Source: Allomyces arbusculus
Lineage: Eukaryota > Blastocladiomycota > Blastocladiomycetes > Blastocladiales > Blastocladiaceae
NCBI GenBank assembly: GCA_027604705.1
Contig: JADHYV010000004.1
Coordinates: forward strand, 781,781-845,780
Reading direction: 5' to 3'
Length of the DNA stretch: 64,000 nucleotides
The notes under the pieces were generated by a model that was given only the letters and a program-made list of their open reading frames with translations, did not search any database and was not told the DNA's origin. Shown in pieces: positions 9,825 to 20,378 of this stretch. Numbering within the stretch: position 1 is the stretch's first letter; every line of letters starts with the position of its first letter. The translations under genes and the position numbers were made by a program.

Positions 9825-12338
9825 TTACACGTTCCGCGGCAACGTCGCGAGCGACACGCCCGTGCGCATCGTCCCATGCACGTCCTGGAACTGTTCGTCC
9901 GACAACGAAAACCCCGTCGTCGGCCGCGGCTGCAGTGGCGCCGGCGAGCCCACCTGGAGCGAAACGGATCGCACCGTGGACGCGCGGGACAACCGCGCTG
10001 CAACCATGTGCTCAAAGCTCGACTTGATCACGGGTATCGGCGACGACGGCCGGCCAAGCTCCATGGCCAGGAGAGCGGCGGCACGTGGGTCCGTGCACTG
10101 CAGCGGGAAACATCCGCGGTCGCCTGTCGCAAGTCGCGTTCCGAGCGCCCAGTTGTCGTGGAACCGCTCGTGCACTTGGATCACATCACCAGCCGCAAGC
10201 GTTAGCTCGTCCGGTAATTCGGGGAAGTAGGGAATGTACACGCGAACCACGTCGTTGGTATTGTCGCCGTCGACTTCCGTGATGTGGCTCGAAACAAGGC
10301 TATCGCGCGCAGCAGCCATGGCTGCGGCAAGGGCCGCGTGGTCAACGTCGAGCGATGCCTCGGACATGCGCCGACCGCGCGGGTTCGGCGCAATGGGTGG
10401 AGGTGGCGGCAGATCGGCGACCGCGTCCATTGGGGTCAATGGCGGTGGCACCGCGAGTTTCCCCTGGGTGGACGACGTCGGCGCATTGTCGGTCTTGGAC
10501 GTATCGGGTTGCGACTTGCGTTGCGACCGCTGCCGCGCAATCAGCCCGCCCACGACGACTAGGACCACGACCGTCGCCGACACGGACGAAATGACGGTGG
10601 TACTCGGTCCAGCTTGCGTCACGTTCGAAACGGGGACAGGATTCGCAACACCTGGCCCGCTCCCGGATCCGTTACCATTCCCATTGCCGGTGCCGGGACT
10701 GGACGGCGCGTCACGTCCACCCGCAGCGGTGGCCGCTGGCGTCGGCTGGCTCGAACCTGGTGTAGCTCCTCGGGTCGTATCCACTGCAGGTGCTGCCGTT
10801 GGCTGGTCGCGATCCGCTGGTGCCTGCTCGGCGACCGTCGGCACAGCTGGAGCTGCAGGTTGGGGAGCTGCAGCAGCAGCAAGAATTCGCGGACCGGCCG
10901 GCAACTGCGGCGACAACGACTGCTCGTCCAAGCGACCGCCGTTGCTGATCACCGACGGGCTCCGTGCTGGGTCGGGCGTGAGCACCACATCAAAGACTCG
11001 GACCCGTTGCGACTTGGGAGCGTCTGCAATCGGCGACGCGGCAGGTTGAACTGCCGTCGAGGAAGCCGCGATGAGTTGAGCGACAGGGGCGGTCGGCGCC
11101 GTAAGCGCATCTGACGACGACGCGATAGGCTCGCGGGAAGGCAAAAGAGCGCGGGGCTCTGGGTCGCGCGTGGTCGGCTTCGGCAATGAGGGAGCGAATG
11201 CGGGTGCCAACACAGGAGTCACGGAGGTTGAGGTGGACGGGAGGGTGGGGCCAGGTGTCTCGAATTGCGGCAACGAAAACCTGGGCGGGGAAGTGACAGC
11301 TGGGGAAGCGAAACTCGACCGTGAAGGCCCCGCCGTCGGCACGGCAACGTTGCTCGAGACTGCAAACGAACTTTCCGGAACCGAAGTGGACGTCGAGGGC
11401 ACAGCAATCGGCACAGAGATGCTGCTCGAAGCCACAATCGAGCTCGCTGAATACAACGCGGAAGTTGAGCTTGTCAAAATTGACGAGGAGGACATCGGTT
11501 CGGGCGTGGGGCTGGACGTTACTGATTCCCGTCCACTGGAGGCTGGATGGGTCGTGGACGATGAAACGGTCGACTGGCTCATCGTCGGGTCATTCGCGAC
11601 AGGCGCCGCGCTGGACGTCAGTGTGCTGCGGCTTGATGCTGCTGGTGTGCTCGAAGCGATGTGGGTCGCCGATTCGCTGCTCACGACCGCGGGAAACGTC
11701 GTGCTGCTCGAGCGCGCGCCAGTCGTAGGCAAGGAACTCGTGGCGGTTGTTCGCGCAGTCGAGATGCTCGGGATGAACGTCAGCACGCTGCTGCTTGGCG
11801 TGATCAGCGTGCTGATTGTTGAATGAGCTGTCGAATTAGCGCGTCGAGTCGCTGACGACGTCGTGAGCACCGTCGTCGCCGATGTTGAGCTAGAAGCCGT
11901 CGTGTAGAGCAAAGAACTTGTTGACGAGGATGGCGGCAGCGACTTAATTGACGAGTAACTCATGCTTGGCGCCAACGTTACGCTTGCACTTCGTGATGAC
12001 GACTCCACTGCCCTCGTGGTCAGTTTGGACGGCAACGACGGGACAGAGCTACTGGTACTTGACGTTACCGCCGTCGTCGCGGTCAACGTTGGGCTGGTCG
12101 GCGTCTCCGACAGTGTCGTCACCGTCGTCGCATATGCCGCCGTGGTCGCCGTTGCAATGGTATCGGTGGACGACGACAAACTGGGCAAGTCCGCCGTCAA
12201 CGTGGTGGGCAAGGGCGTCGCCGTGGCTACCGTCGCATGTGCCGACTGAAGCAGGACGACGACTACTACAGCCGACCACACGAACGTCGACCAGGTGCTC
12301 GTCGTGGCCGTTGCGTGGTTCGCGGGAATCGTCATCAT
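9825..12338 (-). CDS. mucin-like Ser/Thr-rich single-pass membrane protein with SH3
   Basis: A single uninterrupted frame of 837 residues. Two adjacent Met codons start it, followed by a signal peptide (FVWSAVVVVVLLQSAHA, about residues 19-35). Residues about 40-600 are dominated by Ser, Thr, Pro and Ala, the mark of a heavily O-glycosylated wall-spanning stalk. A TM segment follows (VISSVSATVVVLVVVGGLIA) with RQRSQRKSQ as stop-transfer. The cytoplasmic tail ends in SH3: VRVYIPYFPELPDELTL, DVIQVHERFHDNWALGTRL, GDRGCFPLQC. The layout resembles fungal Sho1/Wsc-like wall or osmo-sensors, though Sho1 has four TMs, so this is not an orthologue. Function inferred: a cell-surface stress or wall sensor. 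Confidence 0.85.
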   Translation of the reverse strand: MMTIPANHATATTSTWSTFVWSAVVVVVLLQSAHATVATATPLPTTLTADLPSLSSSTDTIATATTAAYATTVTTLSETPTSPTLTATTAVTSSTSSSVPSLPSKLTTRAVESSSRSASVTLAPSMSYSSIKSLPPSSSTSSLLYTTASSSTSATTVLTTSSATRRANSTAHSTISTLITPSSSVLTFIPSISTARTTATSSLPTTGARSSSTTFPAVVSSESATHIASSTPAASSRSTLTSSAAPVANDPTMSQSTVSSSTTHPASSGRESVTSSPTPEPMSSSSILTSSTSALYSASSIVASSSISVPIAVPSTSTSVPESSFAVSSNVAVPTAGPSRSSFASPAVTSPPRFSLPQFETPGPTLPSTSTSVTPVLAPAFAPSLPKPTTRDPEPRALLPSREPIASSSDALTAPTAPVAQLIAASSTAVQPAASPIADAPKSQRVRVFDVVLTPDPARSPSVISNGGRLDEQSLSPQLPAGPRILAAAAAPQPAAPAVPTVAEQAPADRDQPTAAPAVDTTRGATPGSSQPTPAATAAGGRDAPSSPGTGNGNGNGSGSGPGVANPVPVSNVTQAGPSTTVISSVSATVVVLVVVGGLIARQRSQRKSQPDTSKTDNAPTSSTQGKLAVPPPLTPMDAVADLPPPPPIAPNPRGRRMSEASLDVDHAALAAAMAAARDSLVSSHITEVDGDNTNDVVRVYIPYFPELPDELTLAAGDVIQVHERFHDNWALGTRLATGDRGCFPLQCTDPRAAALLAMELGRPSSPIPVIKSSFEHMVAARLSRASTVRSVSLQVGSPAPLQPRPTTGFSLSDEQFQDVHGTMRTGVSLATLPRNV

Positions 12339-13046
12339 GGCAGCAGCAGATGGGTGGAGAGTGTGCGCTCGAGCAACAGCTAGCCTTTGGTTCGTCGGCG
12401 AGCATTGGTGGGGTCAGGGGCACTGTGCGATTGCCATCGACGGTCGCGCACGGTCGAAGCGGCGCGGAATCGAGGAAGTCGAGCTGTCGGTGCGGAGTCG
12501 GATGCATGAAGGGGCGCCAATGTTCAGCGACCCATGATTGATGGTGCCGGCCAAGGCCGTGCGCAAAATGGGACACACCTGGGCGTGCACCATGGCGGAT
12601 TGTTGCGCGTCCGTGGTTCATGAAGCGGAACACAGTCGACAAAGGTGGTGCGTGAGTGGAAGCGCGGCCGCGAGGCTCAAGATGTGGCTGGTGGGCAGCA
12701 ACGTGCCAGTGATATGGAGCTTCCGTGGGCGTTTGATCAGGTTTTGATCACACTAGTCGCCGAACAAAGACGCATGTCCCGCTGCGCATCTTGCAGCAGT
12801 CCAGTGATACATTCATACAAAACGATAGCGTGAGGCCTTCACAGGATTAAACATACGCGGTCGGAGCCAACATTTGTAGTCAAGGAGCGCGTTCTGCACA
12901 TCACATTCTCCACCCAGACGCTTTGGACCGGATAAGCGCGTGGCCAGTCGCTCGACTGGAAACAAATGAAGGGGCGATCCGGTCGACTTTCTCTGACGTA
13001 CAATCCATTTCTTGCAACCTATCACCGTGAATACAGGCGCAACCGA
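12339..13046. other. intergenic region upstream of the mucin-like SH3 gene
   Basis: About 700 nt between the start of the SH3-mucin gene and the stop of the next minus-strand gene. The 12750-13000 part is relatively A/T rich. No open frame with domain signal was found; it probably holds the promoter of the gene to its left. Confidence 0.5.
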
Positions 13047-16000
13047 TCACAACTGGAATTCACTCAACTCGACAATCTGCGCCCACGACTCGCCGGTCCC
13101 ACTCCCGCCGCGCCCCATCTCCCCATGACTCGATGGCACACCCATAACCGCGACGTCCCCTTCACACACGCGATGCAAATCGACCATCCGCGCTGTCTTC
13201 GAGTCGGCCGCGGGCAACGGTTCCTGTGGCTCCAGTTCCGGCCGACCCGCGAGGCTGTTATGCAAGACGAGAATATCCCCCGCAACCAACCCATACTTGC
13301 GCCAGGTCAAATGCGGGCGGCAGTGCTTGGAATTGTCGTTATCGTCCTCGACTTCCTCCCACACGGTCATTTGCTTGGTCGGCGTGGTCCCGACCGCGGC
13401 CGTGAGCAGCGGCAACGTGTCTCTGACCGTCTTGTGCAGCGGGACATGGCAGTGGCCAAACGCCGGCTCGCCATCGACCATCTTGACGAGCACGAGTACC
13501 GAATTCGCCTTGCGCTCGGCCTTGGGCAACGGCGGGAGCATCTCTCCCGCGGCCGCGACCTCGGCATACATCCACAGATCGTGATGTCTCAAATGCGCGT
13601 GCCACGGCGCGGCCCCACCACCCGCTCCGTCCACACCCGCCTCCACCGCCGCACGCCCGGCCCCCATCACGATCTTGCGGTACACGGCACTCAGCAACGT
13701 CGGACGCTCGGCGGCCATTATTGCGAGCGCCAAGTCCGGGCGCAGGGTCCCATTCATCCTCAATGCCATCGGCCACAGACGCACGTCTGCGCCGTTGGGC
13801 ACGTGCCGCGCGTACGCGTCCAGCACGTCACCGACGGTGCCCGTCGCGACGGGAACGACAATCTCAGTCGCGGCCGTCAGGCTTGGGTCGGATGTCAGCC
13901 CGGAGCGGGTCGCGCGCGAACGCATTGAGCGGTTGTCGATGATCCGGACGGTCATGTGCGCGTCTTGCAGCTGGTACTGCCGCGAAAAGTGGTACCGCGG
14001 GACGGTCACGGGCGGGCGGGACGAAGTGGTGGTAGGAGCGGGTGCAGCGGCGGGTGGTGGCGCGGGACGAGCGGGTTGCGCCGCGTCGTGCGTCGCCGAT
14101 GCAGGTGCAGGCCGCGTGCTGGTCGGTGCACGCGATACAGGAACCGTGTTAGCCGCGAATGCGGGCGACGCGGGTTCCGGGACCTCGTCGTCGTCGTCGT
14201 CGTCCACCAACTCCCCCATCCGGTCCTCGATAGGTGACCGCATTCCAGTGAGCACATCCTCGACATCAATTCCAAACTCGGACGGGATCAGGTCCTGCAG
14301 GCGCGGAATCGGCTCAATCGGTGACGAGAGCGGCGAGACGGTCGAGAGGTCGTCCATGGCCGGCGCCGGCGGGACGTGCGTCGCGTGCGGTGCGGGTGGC
14401 GGTGGCGACAGCGATTGCGTGGTCGAACGTGCAGCGGCTGATGTTGGCAGCGGACTAGGTGTGGTGGGTCGGGGTGGGGAAGGGGGCGGAGCGACTTCGT
14501 CGATTGGCGGATCGGACGGGGCGAAAAGCGGCGACACCGAGACCGGTCGTGGCGGCTGCAGCTCTTGCTGCGACGCGGCACGAGAACGCCGAGGATCGGT
14601 CGATGCGTCGTCAGTGCCTGGTGGCGCCAGCTCTTGCTTCGTCACGGCACGAACACGCTGAGAACTGCTCGACGCATCGTCAGTGACCGGCAGCGCAGCC
14701 GGTTTGGGCAGTGGGACCAGCGGGGGAAGATTCTTGAAGTGTGAGTCCCGCACAGGTTGCGCGCGGCAGTCATGCGGATCGGGGAACCGCACGAGGTCGC
14801 TACAATGCGGGCACTAGATAACGTCAAACGGGAATCGGCGTGAGTTGTTGTGCCCCGACTATTCACCAAATCAACGCGCCATTGCACCTTCACGCACGCC
14901 GACTCGCACTGCGGCTGCGGGTCCATCCCAACGCTCTGCGCCCACGGCAATCGCCGGCGCGTCAGCTCGTATATGTAATGCAGCATGGTCGCGGGCGTGC
15001 CGTCGTTCCCCTTGCGAGTCTCGGCATTCAGTGGCGGGAACAGCTCGTGCTCGAGCGCAACGGGCCAGTGCCGCAGCAAGCAATTGAAATTGGCCACGAG
15101 GTCAATCCAACTGTCGAGACTCGACCACGGCTTCTTCGGATCCGCACTGCCGAGCTGCTGGCCCATTTTCAACATCAGGGCAAAGATGTGCGTGCGCAGC
15201 GTGCTGTGGTCGCACGGCGGCAAGAACATGCCCGTGAACATGGGCCGGTAGTAGTCGTCCCACGCGTTTGGGCCCATCGGGTCGTGCGTTGGCGGGAGTG
15301 CGGGCGGAGAGAGCGACAGTACCCACGTGGCCACGGACCGCGGGACGTGTGCGAGCATCGCGAGATGCCAGAGCGACTTGTCGAGGTGCAGCGCCATGCA
15401 CGCGCGCTCAAACATGCCAATCCATCCGACTTGTGGCACGTCCGAAGCCGGATCAAAGGGCAGCAGGCGCAGATTCTGCACGGCCAAGAGAGCCTCGCGG
15501 TGGTGGTCAAAAGCGTGTGATTCCCGCACGGCGGCCACGCGCTCTGGGACGACGGGTGCTGCTGGCTCCGGTTTGGGCGGAGGCGGCGGCGGCGATTCGG
15601 GCGCGTCAGTTTGCACGGCCATCGACTTGACCTTGATGCGCGTCTGCGTGTGCACAGTGTGCATCTCGGTCGTGTCGGTTTGCGTGCGCCGTGTGGAAAA
15701 CGGCCGGCGCGTCTGCACGTGCGTCGACGTCGTGGTCGGCGCAGTATCGACAGTCTGCGTCGCGGTCGTGGTTTCGTTCCGGACAGCGGGAACCGGCGCT
15801 GGTTGCGTAAAAGCGGAGACCGAGTCGGGTTGCAGCGCAGGTGTGGGTACGGGTACTGGAGCCGGTGGCGCCGTGACGGGAGGGCGACCCGGCGCTACCG
15901 AGCCATTGGCAGCCCCCATACTACCGGCCAACTGCTGCAGTGCATTCCCAATCTGGTGGAGAGCGGACTGATACGCGACGAGCCCAACCTGCGCTGGTTC

Positions 16001-16672
16001 CGCGTGCGCTGCGACGGCCGCTGGCGGCGGGAGCGGCACGGCAGCGCCCGGGGCGGGCCCCCAGATATTGCGCGCGACAAAAGGGCTCAAGGGCGCGGGC
16101 GACGCCTGATCCGGGCCCGAAACGTCGGCGGAAACAGCCGACGGCACGGTGCGCGTGGCAACAATGGGCGAATCGAGACTTGCGTGCGATGCAAGCGAAG
16201 GCACGCTGGCGTGCGAGGCGAGCGATGCGGCGTGACCCGATGGCCACCGCGATTTCGGGACCGCGGTCGCGGCTGCAGCACCCAACAAGTCGACGTGATC
16301 GGGCTCGGGTGAATCGGTCGAGAAGCGGAACCAGGCGGGCACGTCGTGCGGGCCATTGGCAGCCGTGAGCGTCGGCGGGGGAGGCGGTGGTGGAGCCGGT
16401 GGAGCGCCGTATGGCGCAGGTCCGGCGGGACCAGGGCCGGGGTACATGTTCAACGCGTATCCGTGCGGCGCCGGCGCGAATGCTGGGTGCAGTGGCGGGC
16501 CCGGAGTGTAGGCGTGCGTGTGGCCATTGGTGGGGCGCGCTGGTGCGGGGCCGGGCGCGGTAAATGGCGCCGTCGGGTCGACCCACGACATGGCTGGTGA
16601 TCCTTGCGGTGCGCGTGCGGGTGCGGGCAGTGGTCGCGCGCTGGCAGCGTTATGCGCGCGCGGGAGCGTCAT
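13047..16672 (-). CDS. Gag-capsid-like / LC8-motif / USP7-tail-like multidomain protein
   Basis: Two exons joined by a 70-odd-nt intron near 14815-14890 (donor GTGCAA after GCGTGCGTGAAG, acceptor ATCTAG before TGCCCGCATTG). Start taken at ATG 16672; an ATG at 16591 is also possible. N-terminal about 290 residues: Pro/Ala-rich and disordered. Next comes a run of TQT/VQT motifs (near 15600-15770). Then a helical region resembling a retrotransposon Gag capsid (WIGMFERACMALHLDKSLW, ATWVLS, WDDYYRPMFTGMFLPP, DSWIDLVANFNCLLRHWP). Then a Cys/His cluster spanning the splice (CESACVKCPHC, then PHDC), a long disordered linker, and a C-terminal region like the USP7 ICP0-binding/Ubl tail (DVRLWPMALRMNGTLRP, DLWMYAEVA, VLVLVKMVDGEPAFGHCHVP, VWEEVEDD, LVAGDILVLHN). 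No peptidase Cys/His boxes are present. The Gag assignment is inference; the USP7-tail likeness is stronger. Confidence 0.6.
15602..15770 (-). other. array of five TQT/VQT dynein-light-chain-like motifs
   Basis: Within about 55 residues the minus-strand protein contains TATQTV, THVQTR, RRTQTD, VHTQTR and MAVQTD. The [TV]-Q-T core flanked as here is the established anchor of LC8 (DYNLL) binding sites. Tandem clustering is typical of LC8-assembled rods such as ASCIZ and Nup159. Confidence 0.55.
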
Positions 16673-16957
16673 GGCCGCGCTGGTTGGGTTGGCTGTGGTT
16701 GCCGAGCTGGCAGAGCGAAGAGAGCGAAGAGCCGACGCTGCTCGCGGCAGTGGCCCAACAGGGAAAACACCACAAGAGATCACGCACGCGCGTCCACATC
16801 ACTCTCTGCCGTCGTGTCGCTCCTCGATTTTGCTCCACCTGCACCACCACCGACCGAATCTTCGACACTTTGGTCGCGGCAACGAGACCGCGCGGCCAGT
16901 CGCCGCCGTGAAATCGTTAATGATCCAGTGTCAGCATCCGCACCAGCACGCCGAGCC
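16673..16957. promoter_or_regulatory. divergent promoter region, Gag/USP7-tail gene and ARP5
   Basis: About 285 nt between two divergent ATG codons. It is short, so the promoters probably overlap. No specific motif was recognised. Confidence 0.4.
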
Positions 16958-19324
16958 ATGACCGCGCCCACCGCCTTTGTCATCGATGCCGGTAACCTCT
17001 CGACCTTGCCACGACCACACGGGGGACCTCTGCAAGCACCCGCGCAGCGTGTTCATCCGGAAATTCATTGAGCCTGACCATTCGAGCGCAATTGCGCGCG
17101 TTACCGGCTCCAGGATCTGGCCTGTTCAAGTCAGGATGGGCCTCGAACTCTATCGGGCCAGCAAGTGCGCGCATTAATTTCCGTTTGAACGACATGACCC
17201 ACGACCGCAACTGACGAACACGTCCGCCGTAACCCGCTAGCCGTCATCGAGCCCATTGTCCTGCGCGAACGCAACCGCCAATCCGGCATCCAGTCGGTCT
17301 TTGTCGGCCTGCACGGATCACGCGCGCGGTGGCCATTTGACGAGGGCATCCTACTGCACTCGGACCATTTAGTACATATCGCCTTCTTCCCTCACGTACC
17401 GATGCTCTTGGTTGACCACCACCTTCTCCACCGCCACCCGCAGGAATCTGTCCTCGACCACGCCTTTGCCATGTCGCAAGTCGGCGAAAACGACCTGCAG
17501 CGGCTCGTTATCACCGAACCTGTATGCACACCGCCACTGAGTCGTGGCGTCGCCGCCGAACTGCTGTTCGAGCTCTACGAGGTGCCCGCGGTCGCGTTTG
17601 GCGTCGACTCGCTGTTTGCGTTCCACGAGCATGTGGCCGATACCGCGACGTCAGCAGACGATGCGGTCCAGGACCCGGCCAGCACGTCTGGTCTCGCTGT
17701 TTCCATTTCGCACAGCGCGACGCACCTCGTGCCGGTTCTGGACGGCGCACCGCAGATGCAGTGGGCGAAACGGTACGTTTGCTTGTTCTAGAAGCGGCCA
17801 TGGAATTAGGAGCTGACCCACGCCGCGCTCTGCACAGAATTTCGGTCGGGTGCAACAAGCTTAAGTGGTATATGAAGCAATTGATGCACCTCAAGTACCC
17901 CGATTTCCCGCACGTGCTCTCCGACCTCGACTACCAGGTTTGTGGTGCCGCGATCGCTCCCTTTCTTCGGTTCTCTTTGCTGACGCCAACATTTCGAATG
18001 ACAGAGATTTGTCCGCAAACACTGCTACGTGGCCGAAAACTACCCGACCGAGCTATTCCGCCTCGTGCACCAGGACCACGACATAGTCGTGCAGTACCGC
18101 ATCACGCAGCACGTACGCACGCATCCGATTCATCTTCCTCGCCGCAGTTGCTCTTCAGGCTCACCCATCTCTCTTCTTTCACGAAAACCAGGTCAACCAG
18201 CCGGTGATTCTCGAACGCGTCCAACTGACCCCGCAGGAAGAGTACCGGCTCGCACACGACAAGGCCAAGTGGCTCACAGAACTCGCCGAGGAAAAAGCCA
18301 AGCTCGAGGCCAAGCTCTACCGGACCGGCGGTGGCGCCGGCGAGACCGGTAATGCCGTGGCCGGCACGTCGTCATCACGGAAAAAGTCGGAGACGCAGTC
18401 GCGCATGCGCGTCATGGCGTCGCTGCTGGATGGAGATGACGATGAGGGGGAGGGTGGGAAGCCAGGCGCGGCGGGTGGTGGACGTGGTGGCGCGGGGGCT
18501 GCGGCAAGGCGGAAACGGCAGAAGAAGCGTACGTTTGGGTCTGGTGAGGAAGATAACGCGGAAACGTGCGGTTGGACTGACAGGATGATTTATTCGTGTG
18601 TAGAGGACCGGTTTGGCGACGACTCGGCCGACTGGAAAGTGTATTCGTCGCTGGTACGCCTATTCTTTGCACACCACGTCACGACCGATCTCCCCGCTAA
18701 TTCAACCCTCCTCTTCTCTTTAAGTCCAAGGAACCTGATGACGACCAGGACCCACAACTGATCGCGCAACTCAGCCGCATCGACAAGCTCCTCACCGAGC
18801 ACGACCCACTGCGACACGTGCGTTTCTACCAGCGCGCGCACGCGCCACCCACCCTGCTCCCACGTCTCCTGTACGGCCCGACGTCCATGGCCACCGAAGC
18901 CGACATTCTTGCGCGCGAGCACCAGATCCGACTCAACGTGGAACGCATTCGCGTGCCCGAAGCGCTCTTCCACCCGCCGCTCGCGGGCGTCGACGAAGCT
19001 GGGCTCGCAGAGCTCGCGCAGACGGTGCTGGCGGGAATGCCCAACGAGGAAGACCGGAAGCGTGTGCGGGCGAATGTCGTCGTGGTCGGTGGCGGCGCGG
19101 CGATGCCGGGGATCGCGGAACGGTTGAGGGACGAGCTCGTGCGCGAGGCACCCGTCGGGAGTGTCGTGAGTGTGGAGACGGCGAGGGAGAAGGTCGTGGG
19201 CGCGTGGCGTGGGGCTGCGCGATTTGTGGATCAAGTCGAGTATGTGTCGCGCGAAGCGTACATGGAGGCCGGGGGTGATGGCACACGGTGGTTCCGGTCG
19301 CACTTGTGGTCGAATCGCGGGTAA
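16958..19324 (+). CDS. ARP5: actin-related protein Arp5 (INO80 complex)
   Basis: Nuclear actin-related subunit of the INO80 chromatin remodeller. Starts MTAPTAFVIDAG, the actin-fold phosphate-1 strand, then splices to SGWASNSIGPASARINFR. Further exons carry IEPIVLRERNR, LVITEPVCTP, ELLFELYEVPAVAFGVDSLFAF, VSISHSATHLVPVLDG, NKLKWYMKQLMHLKYPDFP and EFVRKHCYVAENYP. A charged helical insertion typical of Arp5 follows (LTPQEEYRLAHDKAKWLTEL, then Glu/Lys-rich, then a KRQKKR basic patch). The C-terminal actin core resumes at IRVPEALFHPPLAGVDEAGL, NVVVVGGGAAMPGIAERL and AWRGAARF, ending FRSHLWSNRG. Around seven to nine exons; some borders were not fixed, notably near 17000-17110 and 17775-17830. Confidence 0.85.
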
Positions 19325-20378
19325 CCCGCATTTGAATACAAAAAGTTGAAGATCTCAGAACTGCGACCCTGCGAGTGTGGATGGTTAAATTGACGGTCTT
19401 CAATTTAACCAAACGCCCCCTTCGCTACGCCACGACACCCTCCTCTTTCCAGTAGCGCTGCACCTTCCGCTTGATTTTCTGGTACGATTACTATGTATGG
19501 ATGGCGCCGACACTTCAAAGTCAGGATACGTGCGCGCCTAATTGGACCGAAACGTCCAAGCAATGGAATATTTACGAACTGAATGCGTGAAAACGGTGTC
19601 GGAAATGAACCCGGACCAGAAAATGATTTGCGCGACTATGGATGCGGGGAACAAAACGATAAGGGTACCGCTGTGTACTGACGAGACTTTGGGCAATCAA
19701 GACATACCTGCAAATTAATCCCGGAAACTATTTATACAAGTGCACCACCAGCAGAGGGTCATCGTGTTCTGTGCGGGACACCGTCCACGTGCGCGCGTCG
19801 GCAGGAGCGTCGCCATCGTTGCCAGACCGGGCACGAGTTGCCGATTGAGATGAAGCGGAGCCGGGCGTTGGAGGGGGCCGTGCTTCGGTGCTTCGGCGGG
19901 CGGGCGAGCTGGACCGTGCAGGTAACGCGGAGCAGCTATTTTGGCGGGGCCTTGCGGTGCGATGCGGAGGGCGTGGCTGCCGTAACGAGCCCAGAAACAG
20001 CGAGCGAGCGTGGCGCATCTTGGGCCGACAAGCGATGAACAACGTCGAGTCGATGGTAATCACAGCAATTAGTTTGCTGCCATCACCCGGTCGATCAGGC
20101 ACCACGGCAAAGCGACCCGAACGCGAGCTGCAAAGCGTGCCGCAAAGCGAGCCGCGAAGCGAGCAGCAAAGCAAGCCAGCCTTGTTCTCTGGCCTGATCG
20201 GCTGTAATATCGCGCTCTTTTCTCGCTCACGGCCACCCAGGCTCACTCCATTCCTCCCACTCGGCGCTCTCTCCATCGCCCTCTATCTCTCCCCCCCCCC
20301 CCCCAGCTCGAGCACCACCATCATCGCGACCGTCATCCTCAGCGCCCCGAATCCGTGTCCTGCCTCACCACTGTTACC
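19325..20378. other. long intergenic region with 12-nt repeat and C14 tract
   Basis: About 1050 nt. The 19325-19740 part is comparatively A/T rich and without frames. At 20125-20179 a 12-nt unit (GAGCcGCAAAGC) is repeated about 4.5 times. A C14 run (20291-20304) lies about 75 nt before the next start codon and may be part of its promoter. No gene supported. Confidence 0.5.
20125..20179 (+). repeat. 12-nt tandem repeat, about 4.5 units
   Basis: Units GAGCTGCAAAGC, GTGCCGCAAAGC, GAGCCGCGAAGC, GAGCAGCAAAGC and a partial AAGCCAGCC follow each other without gaps, upstream of a C14 run and the next gene. Confidence 0.75.

Noticed and set aside
14760-14895. Classic CCHC retroviral zinc knuckle in the Gag-like protein
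   Set aside because: The spacing (C-x2-C ... H-x2-C with about 9-10 residues between) does not match C-x2-C-x4-H-x4-C; described only as a Cys/His cluster.
13047-16672. Intact LTR retrotransposon
   Set aside because: No protease, reverse transcriptase, integrase or LTRs nearby; the gene has an intron and a host-like C-terminal domain.
16673-16783. Longer N-terminus of the Gag/USP7-tail protein
   Set aside because: The extension opens with GTG; ATG 16672 is the first real start codon.
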